64,000 nucleotides of DNA from Candidatus Aminicenantota bacterium (GCA_026393835.1 JAPKZK010000145.1:1-64000), one strand, 5' to 3'. Positions 25,709-34,748 are shown, counted from the first letter of the stretch. Translations and numbers: made by a program. Notes: generated by a model not told the origin, from the letters alone.

Positions 25709-26224
25709 ATGAAATACAAATTCCAAGTAAAGAATAAGCCCATTGAAGTTGAAATAACCAACAGTGCGACGTTTCACTCGGAAACCAGCCTGAAAATAAA
25801 CCAGGCCAGTTATAATGTGAGTGTGGCCGATATACGGGACAATGAAGTCACCTCTTTTATGTTAAACAATAAACTCCACCAGGTGGAACTGGAAAAAGAC
25901 AGCGACGGGTATCCCACCGGTATCTATGTGAACGGGGAATATTTTTCGGCCTCGCTGCTGAAGATAGACCGGTTATTTTACTATAAGGAGAAACCCCAGG
26001 CATCTTCAAAATCGGGGGTGGTAAAGAGTTTTATCCCCGGCAGTATCAAAAAGATATATTTCAGGGTGAACGATAAAGTAAACGAAGGGCAGATCGTATT
26101 GATCCATGAGGCCATGAAAATGGAGAACGAAATCAGGGCACCCCGCTCGGGCCGCATCAAATCCATCGGCGTAAACGAAGGCGACAATATCCTGGCCAAT
26201 CATTCCCTCTTCGAAATCGAATAG
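25709..26224 (+). CDS. Biotin carboxyl carrier protein
   Basis: A 171-residue carrier whose C-terminal biotinyl domain holds the canonical EAMKMEN motif; Lys137 is the predicted biotinylated residue. The half-motif around SGVVKSFIPGSIKKI and SGRIKSIGVNEGDNI completes the barrel. The N-terminal ~95 residues are beta-rich and resemble the linker region of fused acyl-CoA carboxylase alpha chains, so this looks like an alpha subunit split into two genes. GAGAGGTG precedes the ATG, 15 bp after the carboxylase-like gene. Its last 25 bp overlap the 3' end of the convergent gene on the other strand. Confidence 0.93.
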   Translation: MKYKFQVKNKPIEVEITNSATFHSETSLKINQASYNVSVADIRDNEVTSFMLNNKLHQVELEKDSDGYPTGIYVNGEYFSASLLKIDRLFYYKEKPQASSKSGVVKSFIPGSIKKIYFRVNDKVNEGQIVLIHEAMKMENEIRAPRSGRIKSIGVNEGDNILANHSLFEIE

Positions 26225-27132
26225 AAAAGAAACTCTTTTACTTGCTCCGCATCCGCTTCATTGCCCTGGACAATGTAAATATACGTCCCCTCGTTCTTTA
26301 TATAAAACAACCGGCCTTTCCCATCCATAAAGGAAAAAGGCAAGCCAGCCGCTGTTCCCTGGAGTTCGACAGGTTTAAAACGCGGATTTTGGCGAAGCTC
26401 TTTCTTGCCATTTTCAAACCATTTCAGGCTCTCCGCCGCATCATTATATTTAAACACAAATAACCTGGAATCCCCATAATCACCCATTACCCCCTGCCTC
26501 AACCCGAAAATATTCCTGGAATCGAATTCATATTGATTAAACAAGGCCAGGTTTCCCTTTAAATATTTAATGCCGGTGGGTTTCAATCCATTCTTATATT
26601 CGGCGGGGAGTAAATTAATCAGCGGGGGCGGTGATACAGGTCCGGCGGTTTTAATTTTAGCCGTTACTACTTTTGCCGCTTCCACGATACCTTCCAGCGT
26701 ATCTTTCCCCGCGTCAAACCCCGTTACCGTCGCCAGGAAACTCCCTTTCCAGGCGTTCAGGTAATAATCCTCCAGCAAACCGCCATCCCCAATATCGAGG
26801 GCCCGCCCCTTCCCGGCAATTTTAAAAGTATAGATGCCGTAAGCCGCTCCCGGGTCCGACATTTCATAAATTTCCAGGTTAAAACCGCTTCCGGGCCCGC
26901 CGTTTTTCTTTTTAAAACCCTGTGCAATGGCCTGTTTAAACCCATATTCATGGTAAATCTCAGCGCCGCCGTCGATCAATAAAAAGAGGTCTTCGCCTTT
27001 TACATATTGCGGCTCGCCGACCGGTTCCCAATCCTTTAATTCACCCGGCTTGGGAAGATACGATTCCATCTCCCCTATGAGAAGACCGCCCATTACCAGC
27101 ATTATTAAGATAGAAGTTATTGTTCGTTTCAT
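26200..27132 (-). CDS. DUF6599-type secreted protein
   Basis: A 310-residue protein with an N-terminal signal sequence (MKRTITSILIMLVMGGLLIG). Two similar halves follow, with motifs DLFLLIDGGAEIYHEYGF, EIYEMSDPGAAYGIYTF, and late FSFMDGKGRLFYIKNEG. I recall this pattern as DUF6599, common in Aminicenantes and Acidobacteriota next to DUF362 genes, as here. I prefer ATG 27132 to an upstream in-frame start because the signal peptide begins there. Role unknown; probably periplasmic. Converges on, and overlaps, the biotin carrier gene by 25 bp. Confidence 0.7.
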   Translation of the reverse strand: MKRTITSILIMLVMGGLLIGEMESYLPKPGELKDWEPVGEPQYVKGEDLFLLIDGGAEIYHEYGFKQAIAQGFKKKNGGPGSGFNLEIYEMSDPGAAYGIYTFKIAGKGRALDIGDGGLLEDYYLNAWKGSFLATVTGFDAGKDTLEGIVEAAKVVTAKIKTAGPVSPPPLINLLPAEYKNGLKPTGIKYLKGNLALFNQYEFDSRNIFGLRQGVMGDYGDSRLFVFKYNDAAESLKWFENGKKELRQNPRFKPVELQGTAAGLPFSFMDGKGRLFYIKNEGTYIYIVQGNEADAEQVKEFLFYSISKRE

Positions 27133-27189
27133 GTTTTTTTTCCCAGGGGGGTTTTCTCGAGAAAACCGCCTCATGCCCGGCGTAAGCGC

Positions 27190-27355
27190 TGAAATATAAC
27201 AAAATAAATTATAAATTATTAATGATAAATTATTAATGATAAATGGAAGCGGAATAGCATCCTTTCGCCTTCGCCGTAGGCGTTAAACATTGCCTGAAAG
27301 GCGCAAATTTATTTATAATTTATCATTTATAATTTATCATTTATAATTTATTAAC
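27190..27355. repeat. AT-rich inverted repeat pair with hairpin core
   Basis: Left arm ~27198-27240 (AAATTATTAATGATAAATTA) and right arm ~27307-27352 (AATTTATCATTTATAATTTA) are imperfect inverted copies about 40 nt long. The ~65-nt core contains CCTTTC/GAAAGG and CGCC-GTA-GGCG pairings. The whole can fold into one long stem. It lies between two minus-strand genes and resembles a small mobile palindromic element; no gene. Confidence 0.55.
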
Positions 27356-27369
27356 CGCTTATGCCCCTG

Positions 27370-28320
27370 CTAGATTTTTAGTTCTTGTATGTTCAACTTT
27401 TTTAAATCCATTTCACCCAGTCCGTGCTCGTAAGAAGCCGCGATCGAGAAAATATCCTTCGCTTCCAATCCCCACAACGTACAACAATAAGAATCGAGCG
27501 CCACCCTGTCCGTACCTGCGACCACCTTCCGGGGCTTAAGCAAAACACCCGGGCCAAAAGGACCATTGGTAGTAATAAATTCCGTTGCGTCCACGATACA
27601 AAGATTCGGCTTGATAATCGTATTCAAATCCGCGATACACTGATCCAGGTGCCGGATATCATTAACATCCGTCGTCCAATTGGGTTTATGAAACGTCCGG
27701 TTGCTGACCGGCGAATTCAAGCCCATCAAGTTCTTTAACGTACCCGTAAATTTATTACCCGCATGATCTTTACAGATAGGCACATCCAGGAAAACATCAT
27801 AATTGAAGAACTCATTCATAATCCGGGCCTCTTTCAAACTCTTGCCCTTGGGAACCGGTACAGGTTTAAACAGCTCTTCATTTTTCAAATCCATCACAAC
27901 CAGTTTAATACCCTCTTCATCCACCACTTTTTTCAAACCCGTCGGTTCCCAGCATTTTTCCACCGGCAGCCAGCTAATACAGGCGATATCCTTAGCGCCC
28001 GCCTGTTTGCACAACCGGATCGCGGCCCGGAGCACTTCCGGGTTCGTATAAGCGCCCGGGTTGTTCCGCTGCGGGTTCGCCAGGATTGCCGCTTTCGAAT
28101 TTTTAGGAACAAACGATTCGATGCCGCCCAGTTGTTCCACAGCTTTAATCGCGGCGTCGAAATAATTTTGTCCCTGGACAACTGAAACATCCACTTTTGT
28201 TTTTGCCGGGGTTGGAATTTTACCTGCAAAAAGGGTTCCTACTGCCAGGGCTCCTACGCCAGCGGCGCCCACAGCGGCGCTGTGTTTAATAAATTCACGA
28301 CGACTGATTCGTTTAGCCAT
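27370..28320 (-). CDS. Tat-exported DUF362 domain protein
   Basis: A 316-residue protein with a twin-arginine signal (SRREFIKHSAAVGAAGVGAL). It then has the DUF362 core: AILANPQRNNPGAYTNPEVL, CKDHAGNKFTGTLKNLMGLN, NLCIVDATEFITTNGP and AGTDRVALDSYCC. DUF362 proteins are of unknown function and often accompany Fe-S proteins. There is no ferredoxin domain here; a few cysteines (CCTLWG, ACIS) are scattered. The Tat signal implies export after cofactor loading. It is paired with the DUF6599 gene downstream on the same strand, but a 195-bp repeat-containing gap separates them. Confidence 0.85.
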   Translation of the reverse strand: MAKRISRREFIKHSAAVGAAGVGALAVGTLFAGKIPTPAKTKVDVSVVQGQNYFDAAIKAVEQLGGIESFVPKNSKAAILANPQRNNPGAYTNPEVLRAAIRLCKQAGAKDIACISWLPVEKCWEPTGLKKVVDEEGIKLVVMDLKNEELFKPVPVPKGKSLKEARIMNEFFNYDVFLDVPICKDHAGNKFTGTLKNLMGLNSPVSNRTFHKPNWTTDVNDIRHLDQCIADLNTIIKPNLCIVDATEFITTNGPFGPGVLLKPRKVVAGTDRVALDSYCCTLWGLEAKDIFSIAASYEHGLGEMDLKKLNIQELKI

Positions 28321-28337
28321 GAATCACCTCCGCCCCT

Positions 28338-28366
28338 TTTATACCAGATTACCCAAAAAATAACAA
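28338..28366 (-). promoter_or_regulatory. Promoter of the DUF362 gene
   Basis: Minus-strand TTGTTA, 17-nt spacer, TATAAA. It adjoins the left arm of the palindromic element at 28367. Confidence 0.45.
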
Positions 28367-28584
28367 CCCCCATGCTGGGGGTCCTATTTGTAGAACCGTG
28401 CCGGCAGGTTTAACTCCTTGGACAGCGTCAGGCTCGTGAACTGTGGTATATCAAAAGCTTATGTAGGGGTCCCTTATGGTACGGTCCTACAATAGAAACC
28501 CCTCGCAGAGGGGACGAGCCTGATGATGTTATGAAATTATACCTTTTGGTCCAGTCCTACAAAACGGGACCCCCAGCATGGGGG
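28367..28584. repeat. Nested palindromic element (~218 bp)
   Basis: The outer arms 28367-28384 and 28567-28584 are a perfect 18-nt inverted pair (CCCCCATGCTGGGGGTCC), and each arm is itself nearly palindromic. An inner pair, TCAGGCTCGT at 28428-28437 and ACGAGCCTGA at 28514-28523, is nested. GGT(C/A)C(A/G)GTCCTAC occurs twice inside. The right arm encodes the last residues of the histidine kinase gene, so the element appears to have inserted at or replaced its 3' end. Confidence 0.7.
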
Positions 28585-31500
28585 CGCGGGGTAAACGAAA
28601 ATAGAATGTACTCCCGACACCTTCAACGCCCGGCCGGTAATCGATAATCCCACCGTGAGATTCGATTATTATTTTTGAAACCGTAAGCCCCAGACCCGTA
28701 CCTTTTACCCTGGATTTTAACTTTAACTGGGCATACATGTCAAAAAGAAATTCCCGGTCCTCCGCAGGGATGACCGGCCCGTTATTCGACACGGAAATTT
28801 CCAGGTATGTCTTCCCTACCTGCGAAAGCGAGAGCGTGATTATCCCTTTGCCATTTTCCGGGGCAAACTTAATGGCATTGCTTAATAAATTGTTAAGCAC
28901 CTGGCCGATTTTTTCCGGGTCGATGAATAAAATTATCTCTTTCACCTCCTCGGCCGGCCCCCACACCAGGGTTATTTCTTTTTTCTTCATTAAGGGGGTC
29001 ATGACCTCGATGCTGTCGTTTATGATTCCATACAATGAGGCGTTACTTTTATTCAGCGCCATTTTCCCCGCTTCAAATTTCGACAGGTCCAGCATGTCAT
29101 TAATCAGTTTCACCATATTGTTACAGGACCTGGAAATCACTTTGCCGGTTTTAGCCATATTCACCAACATGGGCCTCTCTTCCATCATCTGGGCATACCC
29201 CATAATCGCCGTTAATGGACTGCGCAAATCATGCACCAGCATGGCGGTAAAATCGGCTTTCAATTGCAATTCTTTTTCCAACCGGACTTTTTCCAGTTTC
29301 TCCCGGATATGCATGGTCCGCCGCTTGTGCAAAAGATACAATATACCCATCAACAATACCGCCGTCAGCAGTATGAACCACCAGGTCCTCCAGGGGGGGG
29401 GGGCGATAATAAGAACCACGGAGGCGCCTTTCTCATTCCAGGCGCCGTCGTTATTGGACCCTTTCACCCTGAACACATAACTGCCCGGCGGGACTTTGGT
29501 ATAGGAGGCCATTTGCCTGGTTTCCAGGGAAATCCAGTCGTCGTTATATCCCTCCAGGATATACTTATACCGGTTCTTCGCCGGACGAACGTAATTTAAC
29601 GCGATAAACCCGAAAGAAAACGAATTTTGCCGGTAAGACAACCGGATTTCCTGCGTTTCAGCGATGCTTACCTTTAACGGCGAATCGCCCTTTGGGCTGA
29701 TGGGTACGGGTTTGTCGAATATATAGAAATCTGTCAGCACTACAGGTGGGATATAGGGGTTATCTTTTATTTGTCGCGGGTCAAAAACATTGAAACCTTT
29801 AATGCCGCCAAAAAACATAACACCTTTCTTGCTTTTGGTATAGGCGTTGGTGTTAAATTCATTACTCTGGAGACCGTCAAGTGCATCATAATTTTTAAAT
29901 TTCCCGGCGCCGATGTTAAATCGCGATAAACCCATGTTGGTGCTAATCCAGAGGTTCCCGCTCCCTGCTTTGCTCCCCGGCAAAGGGTCTTCTTCCAGGA
30001 TGCCGTTTATCACATTATTGGGAAGGCCGTCCTGCATTGTGTAGAGCTTCCACTGCCCGTTTTTTACAGAGAATTTGTTTAAACCGTTGACGGCGCCGAC
30101 CCACAGTATCCCCGCTGAATCCATAACAATGGAAAGCACATTGTTATCGCTCAAAGAATTAACAACGCCGGGATCATTTCCAAAACGTTGAAAACATTTG
30201 CCTACCGGGTCAAACCGGTTCAAACCGCCCCCCAGGGTTCCGACCCAGACGGTTTTATTTTTGTCCTCGTAAATGGTAAATACCTGGTTGTGAGACAGGC
30301 TGGTGGGGTCTTCGTCATTGTGAGTATACCTGGTAAAAAATAACTCTTTCCTGTTTTTGTTCCCGCGCCCGGCAGGGGCAAGACAGGAAATCCCTCCCCC
30401 GTCGGTTCCGAACCACAAGACGCCGGCGCTGTCTTCGATAATGGACATAATGCGATCATGTCCGAGGCTGGCCGGGTTATGCGGATCATGCGTGTAATGG
30501 AGCGCGCGCTTTTCCGCCCGGAGATATTTATAGAGGCCCCCGCCGTCGGTCCCCAACCACAAATTCCCGGATCTGTCTTCGCAAATACTTAACACCAGGT
30601 TGTGAATCAAACTGTTGGGGTACTCCACATTATGGTTTATATGCCGGAAATTCTCCGTCCGGATATCGAAATTGTAGAGCCCGCCGTCGGCGCCGATCCA
30701 GAAGAGGCCGTCTTGCCCTTCGATAATACTCCAGATTTTTTCATGTTTTAAGCCATGGAGTTTATAGGGTTGATATTGGTATAGGGCAAATTTCTCATAT
30801 CCGCTGTCTATTTTGTTAATCCCTTCCCCCTGGGCGCCGATCCACAGGGAACCGGCCTTGTCTTCAAAGATGACTTCGATGTCGTTATGGCTTAAGCTGT
30901 AGGGATTGTTGGGGTCTTTGGTGTAATTAATAAATTGTTTTGCGCCTTTTTGTAAGCAGGAAATCCCGCCGCCGTTGGTCCCGATCCAGAGCATACCGGA
31001 CCTGTCCTGGATAATGGTTTTGATATAAGCGTTGTTCAATCCGTCCGGGGCGGCCGGGTTGTAAGTGTAGTGGGTGAAGATTTCCCTGCCGTCGCTGCGC
31101 CTGTGCAGCCGGATCAAGCCGCCGCCGTCGGCGCCGATCCAGATGTCGCCGTCCCGGTCGCATAACAGGGCCAGAACATGGGTATCGGTTAAACCTCCGC
31201 GGCTCTCCCGGTACTCGGTAAAGGCGCCGGTTTTCCTATCTAACCTGGCGAGACCACCTCTATCGCTGCCGATCCAGAGATTTCCTTCCCTGTCTTCCGT
31301 CAACACGGTTGCATGGTTGTTCCTGTACCGGGTTTCGGCGCCGTTTTCCCGGTCAAATTTAATCAGCCCTTCACCCGCGGCGCCAAACCAGAGATTCCCG
31401 TCCCGGTCTTCGATGATCGCTTCCACCGTCGCATTGCCGGGGACGTTTTTAAAGGCCGCAAAGGTCCCGGTTTTAGAATCATACGTGCATAAACCCGCTG

Positions 31501-31843
31501 AAGTCCCGATCCACAATATCCCGGGAGCCCTGGGGGATTCATAAATGACATTAATCCAGTTATGTAACAGGCTGCGGGGGTTGCCCGGTTCATTCCTGTA
31601 TACGGTGAACCCGTACCCGTCATACATATTCAGCCCATCCTGGGTGCCGAACCACATAAATCCCTTGCTGTCCTGGGTGATGCAATTGATCGCGCTCTGG
31701 GAGAGGCCTTCTTTGATGGAAATATGTTCGAAACGCTTGTTCTTGCACTGTAAATCGGATTGCGCGGGTAGGCATAAGATATTGGCAATTATCAGTAATG
31801 CTAATAAAGACCCTGTTTTGTTGTTTTTCATTTTTATGGGCAT
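28529..31843 (-). CDS. Two-component sensor kinase with 14-blade propeller (no receiver)
   Basis: A ~1104-residue membrane kinase. After a signal sequence come 14 Reg_prop-type blades (WFGTQDGLN to MFFGGIKGFN), enough for two seven-bladed propellers, then a Y_Y_Y domain, one membrane helix (WWFILLTAVLLMGILYLL), a HisKA domain with VHDLRSPLTAI (phosphorylated His) and a HATPase with N box LLSNAIKFAP and GTGLGLTVSK. Architecture matches hybrid sensors of polysaccharide or nutrient sensing but lacks receiver and DNA-binding domains, so the partner regulator is elsewhere. The last ~17 residues come from a palindromic repeat. ATG 31843 follows a good promoter; TTG 31873 is in frame upstream. Confidence 0.9.
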   Translation of the reverse strand: MPIKMKNNKTGSLLALLIIANILCLPAQSDLQCKNKRFEHISIKEGLSQSAINCITQDSKGFMWFGTQDGLNMYDGYGFTVYRNEPGNPRSLLHNWINVIYESPRAPGILWIGTSAGLCTYDSKTGTFAAFKNVPGNATVEAIIEDRDGNLWFGAAGEGLIKFDRENGAETRYRNNHATVLTEDREGNLWIGSDRGGLARLDRKTGAFTEYRESRGGLTDTHVLALLCDRDGDIWIGADGGGLIRLHRRSDGREIFTHYTYNPAAPDGLNNAYIKTIIQDRSGMLWIGTNGGGISCLQKGAKQFINYTKDPNNPYSLSHNDIEVIFEDKAGSLWIGAQGEGINKIDSGYEKFALYQYQPYKLHGLKHEKIWSIIEGQDGLFWIGADGGLYNFDIRTENFRHINHNVEYPNSLIHNLVLSICEDRSGNLWLGTDGGGLYKYLRAEKRALHYTHDPHNPASLGHDRIMSIIEDSAGVLWFGTDGGGISCLAPAGRGNKNRKELFFTRYTHNDEDPTSLSHNQVFTIYEDKNKTVWVGTLGGGLNRFDPVGKCFQRFGNDPGVVNSLSDNNVLSIVMDSAGILWVGAVNGLNKFSVKNGQWKLYTMQDGLPNNVINGILEEDPLPGSKAGSGNLWISTNMGLSRFNIGAGKFKNYDALDGLQSNEFNTNAYTKSKKGVMFFGGIKGFNVFDPRQIKDNPYIPPVVLTDFYIFDKPVPISPKGDSPLKVSIAETQEIRLSYRQNSFSFGFIALNYVRPAKNRYKYILEGYNDDWISLETRQMASYTKVPPGSYVFRVKGSNNDGAWNEKGASVVLIIAPPPWRTWWFILLTAVLLMGILYLLHKRRTMHIREKLEKVRLEKELQLKADFTAMLVHDLRSPLTAIMGYAQMMEERPMLVNMAKTGKVISRSCNNMVKLINDMLDLSKFEAGKMALNKSNASLYGIINDSIEVMTPLMKKKEITLVWGPAEEVKEIILFIDPEKIGQVLNNLLSNAIKFAPENGKGIITLSLSQVGKTYLEISVSNNGPVIPAEDREFLFDMYAQLKLKSRVKGTGLGLTVSKIIIESHGGIIDYRPGVEGVGSTFYFRLPRAPMLGVPFCRTGPKGIIS

Positions 31844-31878
31844 TTTTTTGTTCCCAACGCCGCTAATTCGCAAGGTTA

Positions 31879-31907
31879 ATTTTACTTAAAATACAAATAT
31901 ATTTCAA
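31879..31907 (-). promoter_or_regulatory. Promoter of the propeller kinase
   Basis: Minus-strand TTGAAA (31907-31902), 17-nt spacer, TAAAAT (31884-31879). It is back-to-back with the rlmH promoter, 29 bp away. Confidence 0.6.
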
Positions 31908-31935
31908 CTCAAACCAACAGGTTTCGGAACTTTTG

Positions 31936-31944
31936 TGGTAAAAT
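31936..31944 (+). promoter_or_regulatory. Extended -10 promoter of rlmH
   Basis: TGG followed by TAAAAT (31939-31944), 8 nt before ATG 31953. No -35 match and no Shine-Dalgarno, consistent with an extended -10 promoter and a leaderless or nearly leaderless mRNA. Confidence 0.4.
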
Positions 31945-31952
31945 TAGTTATT

Positions 31953-32417
31953 ATGAAAAAAATTGAATTAATTTCTATCGGCCAGTTGAAATTCAAGGAG
32001 TTGAAAGAACTGGAAAAGGCCTATACGCAGAAAATAAATTATTTCACGGCCTTTACCTCTAGGAGTTTGAAGGATGTAAAAACCCGGGATGAAGCGCAAC
32101 AAAAGAAAATCGAGGGGGAAATGATGATTCAACTGCTGGACCCCAGGGATTTTGTCATAGCGTTGGACCAGTACGGGAAGAAAATGGACTCCTTAAAATT
32201 TGCCGGTTTCCTGTCGGATAAGCTGTCTTACGGATCAGACAGGGTCGTTTTTCTTATCGGGGGGCATGCCGGCCTTTCCAATACCCTTGACGCGCGCATC
32301 GATTTAAAGCTTTCTTTCTCCGATATGACGTTTGGCCATGATGTTTTCCGGGTTCTTTTCCTGGAACAATTGTACAGGGCGTTTACTATTATAAAAGGGA
32401 TTAAATACCACCGGTAA
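31953..32417 (+). CDS. rlmH: 23S rRNA (pseudouridine-1915-N3)-methyltransferase RlmH
   Basis: A 154-residue SPOUT methyltransferase that methylates pseudouridine 1915 in helix 69 of 23S rRNA. Signatures: MKKIELISIGQLK, YTQKI, LDPRDFVIALDQYGK, FLIGGHAGLS and the C-terminal LSFSDMTFGHDVFRVLFLEQLYRAF-IIKG-YH (knot and catalytic region). I chose ATG 31953 over an in-frame GTG at 31935 because the family always starts with this motif. Divergent from the kinase gene and a single-gene unit. Confidence 0.95.
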   Translation: MKKIELISIGQLKFKELKELEKAYTQKINYFTAFTSRSLKDVKTRDEAQQKKIEGEMMIQLLDPRDFVIALDQYGKKMDSLKFAGFLSDKLSYGSDRVVFLIGGHAGLSNTLDARIDLKLSFSDMTFGHDVFRVLFLEQLYRAFTIIKGIKYHR

Positions 32418-32492
32418 GGAATTATAAAAAAAAGCTGCCCGCGAAACACACGAAAAACGAGAAACACGCGAAAAGTTCTTTTTCTTTCAAGT
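32418..32492. repeat. Short CGCGAAACAC-type repeat
   Basis: Between convergent rlmH and truB, phrases GCGAAACACACGAAAAACG and GAAACACGCGAAAAG occur. The same type appears at 57.72 and, inverted, at 57.84 kb. Confidence 0.45.
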
Positions 32493-33407
32493 TTAATTGG
32501 TAAAAACGGTGGTGGGTTTAAAGCGCATGGCCTTTTCATCTTTCCGGGCAATGGCCAGGAGCTTACCTTCATCATCGAATAGTCTGAAATTCTCAACCTT
32601 TGCATTCCCCGCCGGGAACACTTTCATAATATCCCGCGCCAGCAGGGGCTGACCGTTTAATACGGCAATCCGTCCCCCCTGGTTGACTATAATCCTGGGA
32701 AACTCCGGCAGCAGCATTTCAATAGGGATTACGACCCTGGTTAATTCCTCGGCCGCCACACTGCGCGCGATTTCTGCCAGGGTAAAGGCATCCTTCAACC
32801 GGAACTCCCCAACTTCTTCCCGTTTCAATTCTTCCAGGTGGGCGCCCACCCCTAAAACCGCTCCCATATCGTGGGCCAGGGACCGGACATACGTGCCCGA
32901 AGACGTACTCGCCTCAAACCATAACGTTTCTTTGTCGATGATTTCCCCTTTTAGCGAGTATACTTCGATAGACGCCGGTTTTACTTCCACTTCCGACTCT
33001 TTATTCTCCCGGGCGTATTTATAAAGGGGTTTACCTTTATATTTTTTTGCGGAATAAATTGGCGGGGTTTGCATCATCGCCCCGGTAAACCGGGACAGCA
33101 GGGCGGGGATATCGACGGCGTACAAATCGATTTCTTTCTTTTCACCCAATGGCTCGCCCTCGGTATCGTATGTAGTGGTGGCATATCCGAATTTGATCCG
33201 GCCGGAATAATGTTTTCTCTTGCCCACATAAAAATTGAAAAATTTGGCGGCATTGCCCAGTCCTATTAATAAAAGTCCTACGGCCAACGGGTCCAGGGCG
33301 CCGAAATGCCCGACTTTTTTTATTTTAAATATTTTGCGAATTTCATCCACCACGGTATGAGAGGTGAGGTTTTTCGCTTTATCGACCAGGACAAGACCGT
33401 GTATCAT
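32493..33407 (-). CDS. truB: tRNA pseudouridine-55 synthase TruB
   Basis: Makes pseudouridine 55 in the T-loop of tRNAs. A 304-residue protein with GLVLVDKAKNLTSHTVVDE, the catalytic Asp in GHFGALDPLAVGLL (usual form GHTGTLDPLATG), KHYSGRIKFGYATTTYDTEG and SGTYVRSLAHDMG. The C-terminal PUA-like part follows. It is the last gene of the nusA operon and abuts nrnA with no gap. Confidence 0.95.
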   Translation of the reverse strand: MIHGLVLVDKAKNLTSHTVVDEIRKIFKIKKVGHFGALDPLAVGLLLIGLGNAAKFFNFYVGKRKHYSGRIKFGYATTTYDTEGEPLGEKKEIDLYAVDIPALLSRFTGAMMQTPPIYSAKKYKGKPLYKYARENKESEVEVKPASIEVYSLKGEIIDKETLWFEASTSSGTYVRSLAHDMGAVLGVGAHLEELKREEVGEFRLKDAFTLAEIARSVAAEELTRVVIPIEMLLPEFPRIIVNQGGRIAVLNGQPLLARDIMKVFPAGNAKVENFRLFDDEGKLLAIARKDEKAMRFKPTTVFTN

Positions 33408-34364
33408 CTAATTTTTTTCAATCTGTTTCTTAACCAGCTCAAGGACATCTTTTTTGGCTTTATCCAGCGGCCCCTTGTAGAAAAAGCCGGCCGCGTGGTC
33501 ATGACCGCCGCCTTTAAAGGCTTTTGCCACTTCTTGCGAGCTGATATTGCCCCGTGACCGTATGGAGACCCGGTAATAATCGTCGCCGATCTCTTTAAAA
33601 AAGAGCGTCACATCCACCCCCAATATGGAGCGGGCAATGGAAATAACATCCTCTGTTTCGATATCCTTTAGATTAAGAGTTTTTAAAAATCCCCGTTTGA
33701 AATCGATAACAGCGGCCCGTTTATCCAACCGCAATTCCAGGGTGGACAATACTTTCTGGATCATTTGCACTTTTTCCAGGTGGTTGGAGTAAAACAGTAA
33801 ATTACTCACCTCTTCGGGTGTAAAGTGGCAGCCCGTAATCAGTTTGGAAGCAATACGCAGGGATTTGCAGGTGGTGTTGGAATATTTAAAGGAACCGGTA
33901 TCGGAGGAAATGGCCGCGTAAAGGTTAAAACCGATATCACGGGTGAATTTAATTTTTAATTCGGTTCCCAGTTCATAGACCAATTCACCGACGGCGGATG
34001 CTTTCGGCGCCACCCAATTGATGTTGGAATCGTAGGCGCTGGTGGCGTGATGGTCGATGTTAACGGTGAAATAGTTTTCCAGGTGGAGTTGGCCGGTGCG
34101 GTCTTCGGTGCCGCCTTCGATCAGGATCAGCAGGTCAAACGGCTCAGGGTAGACCTGGCGGTATTGGATGACGTCGTAAGCCGGCATGAGGGTGAGGGGA
34201 AAAGGGGCCCGCTCGGTATTGTAATACCGGGCTTCTTTTCCCAGTTGCGCCAGCATCAGATATAGGGCCAACCCGCTGCCGATGGAATCGGCGTCGGGCC
34301 GAACATGGGAACTGATCACAATCCGCCTGGCTTTCCCGATGGCTTCCGCTACTTGTTTTTTCAT
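33408..34364 (-). CDS. nrnA: DHH/DHHA1 phosphoesterase, NrnA-like oligoribonuclease/pAp phosphatase
   Basis: A 318-residue manganese-dependent phosphoesterase that degrades nanoRNA and 3'-phosphoadenosine 5'-phosphate. Motifs: SSHVRPDADSIGSGLAL (first metal-binding Asp residues), LILIEGG, the IDHHATS that names the family, SDTGSFKYSNT, and the DHHA1 end FKGGGHDHAAGF. Position between rbfA and truB is the conserved one. It overlaps rbfA by 4 bp. Confidence 0.92.
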   Translation of the reverse strand: MKKQVAEAIGKARRIVISSHVRPDADSIGSGLALYLMLAQLGKEARYYNTERAPFPLTLMPAYDVIQYRQVYPEPFDLLILIEGGTEDRTGQLHLENYFTVNIDHHATSAYDSNINWVAPKASAVGELVYELGTELKIKFTRDIGFNLYAAISSDTGSFKYSNTTCKSLRIASKLITGCHFTPEEVSNLLFYSNHLEKVQMIQKVLSTLELRLDKRAAVIDFKRGFLKTLNLKDIETEDVISIARSILGVDVTLFFKEIGDDYYRVSIRSRGNISSQEVAKAFKGGGHDHAAGFFYKGPLDKAKKDVLELVKKQIEKN

Positions 34365-34741
34365 TTCAACGTATCGTCTGAACCGGGAATGCCCGGTGAG
34401 AAATTATCGCCGGCGTCAGCGGCGTCAAAGGCGTCGATAATTGGGGTAGGAACAAATACAAGTTCCGGGACGTATCGTAGATACATTTTTTGGGCCAGGA
34501 TCTTCTTGATATACCCTTTGGCGTGGTCCAATTGCCGGATGACGGCGTCGATAGCGTCGTCGCTGCCGCCGCTGTCGGCGCCGGGAATAGTAATGAAAAC
34601 ACGCGCCTTCTTTAAATCCGGGTTGACCACGATGTCGGTAATGACGACAAACTTTAAATGTGGGTTGCCGGCGTCATTTAACAGGATGTCTGCCAGGCGC
34701 TGTTTTAACGTACTGGAAAATCGTTCGATTCGATGGGACAT
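34361..34741 (-). CDS. rbfA: Ribosome-binding factor A
   Basis: A 126-residue KH-fold 30S maturation factor acting near the 16S 5' helix, important in the cold. Signatures: SHRIERFSSTLKQRLADIL, VVITDIVVNPDLKKARVFIT and the C-terminal LRYVPELVFVPTPIIDAFDAAD. Length normal. Between DUF503 and nrnA in the classic operon. Confidence 0.93.
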   Translation of the reverse strand: MSHRIERFSSTLKQRLADILLNDAGNPHLKFVVITDIVVNPDLKKARVFITIPGADSGGSDDAIDAVIRQLDHAKGYIKKILAQKMYLRYVPELVFVPTPIIDAFDAADAGDNFSPGIPGSDDTLK

Positions 34742-34748
34742 TTAAAAT

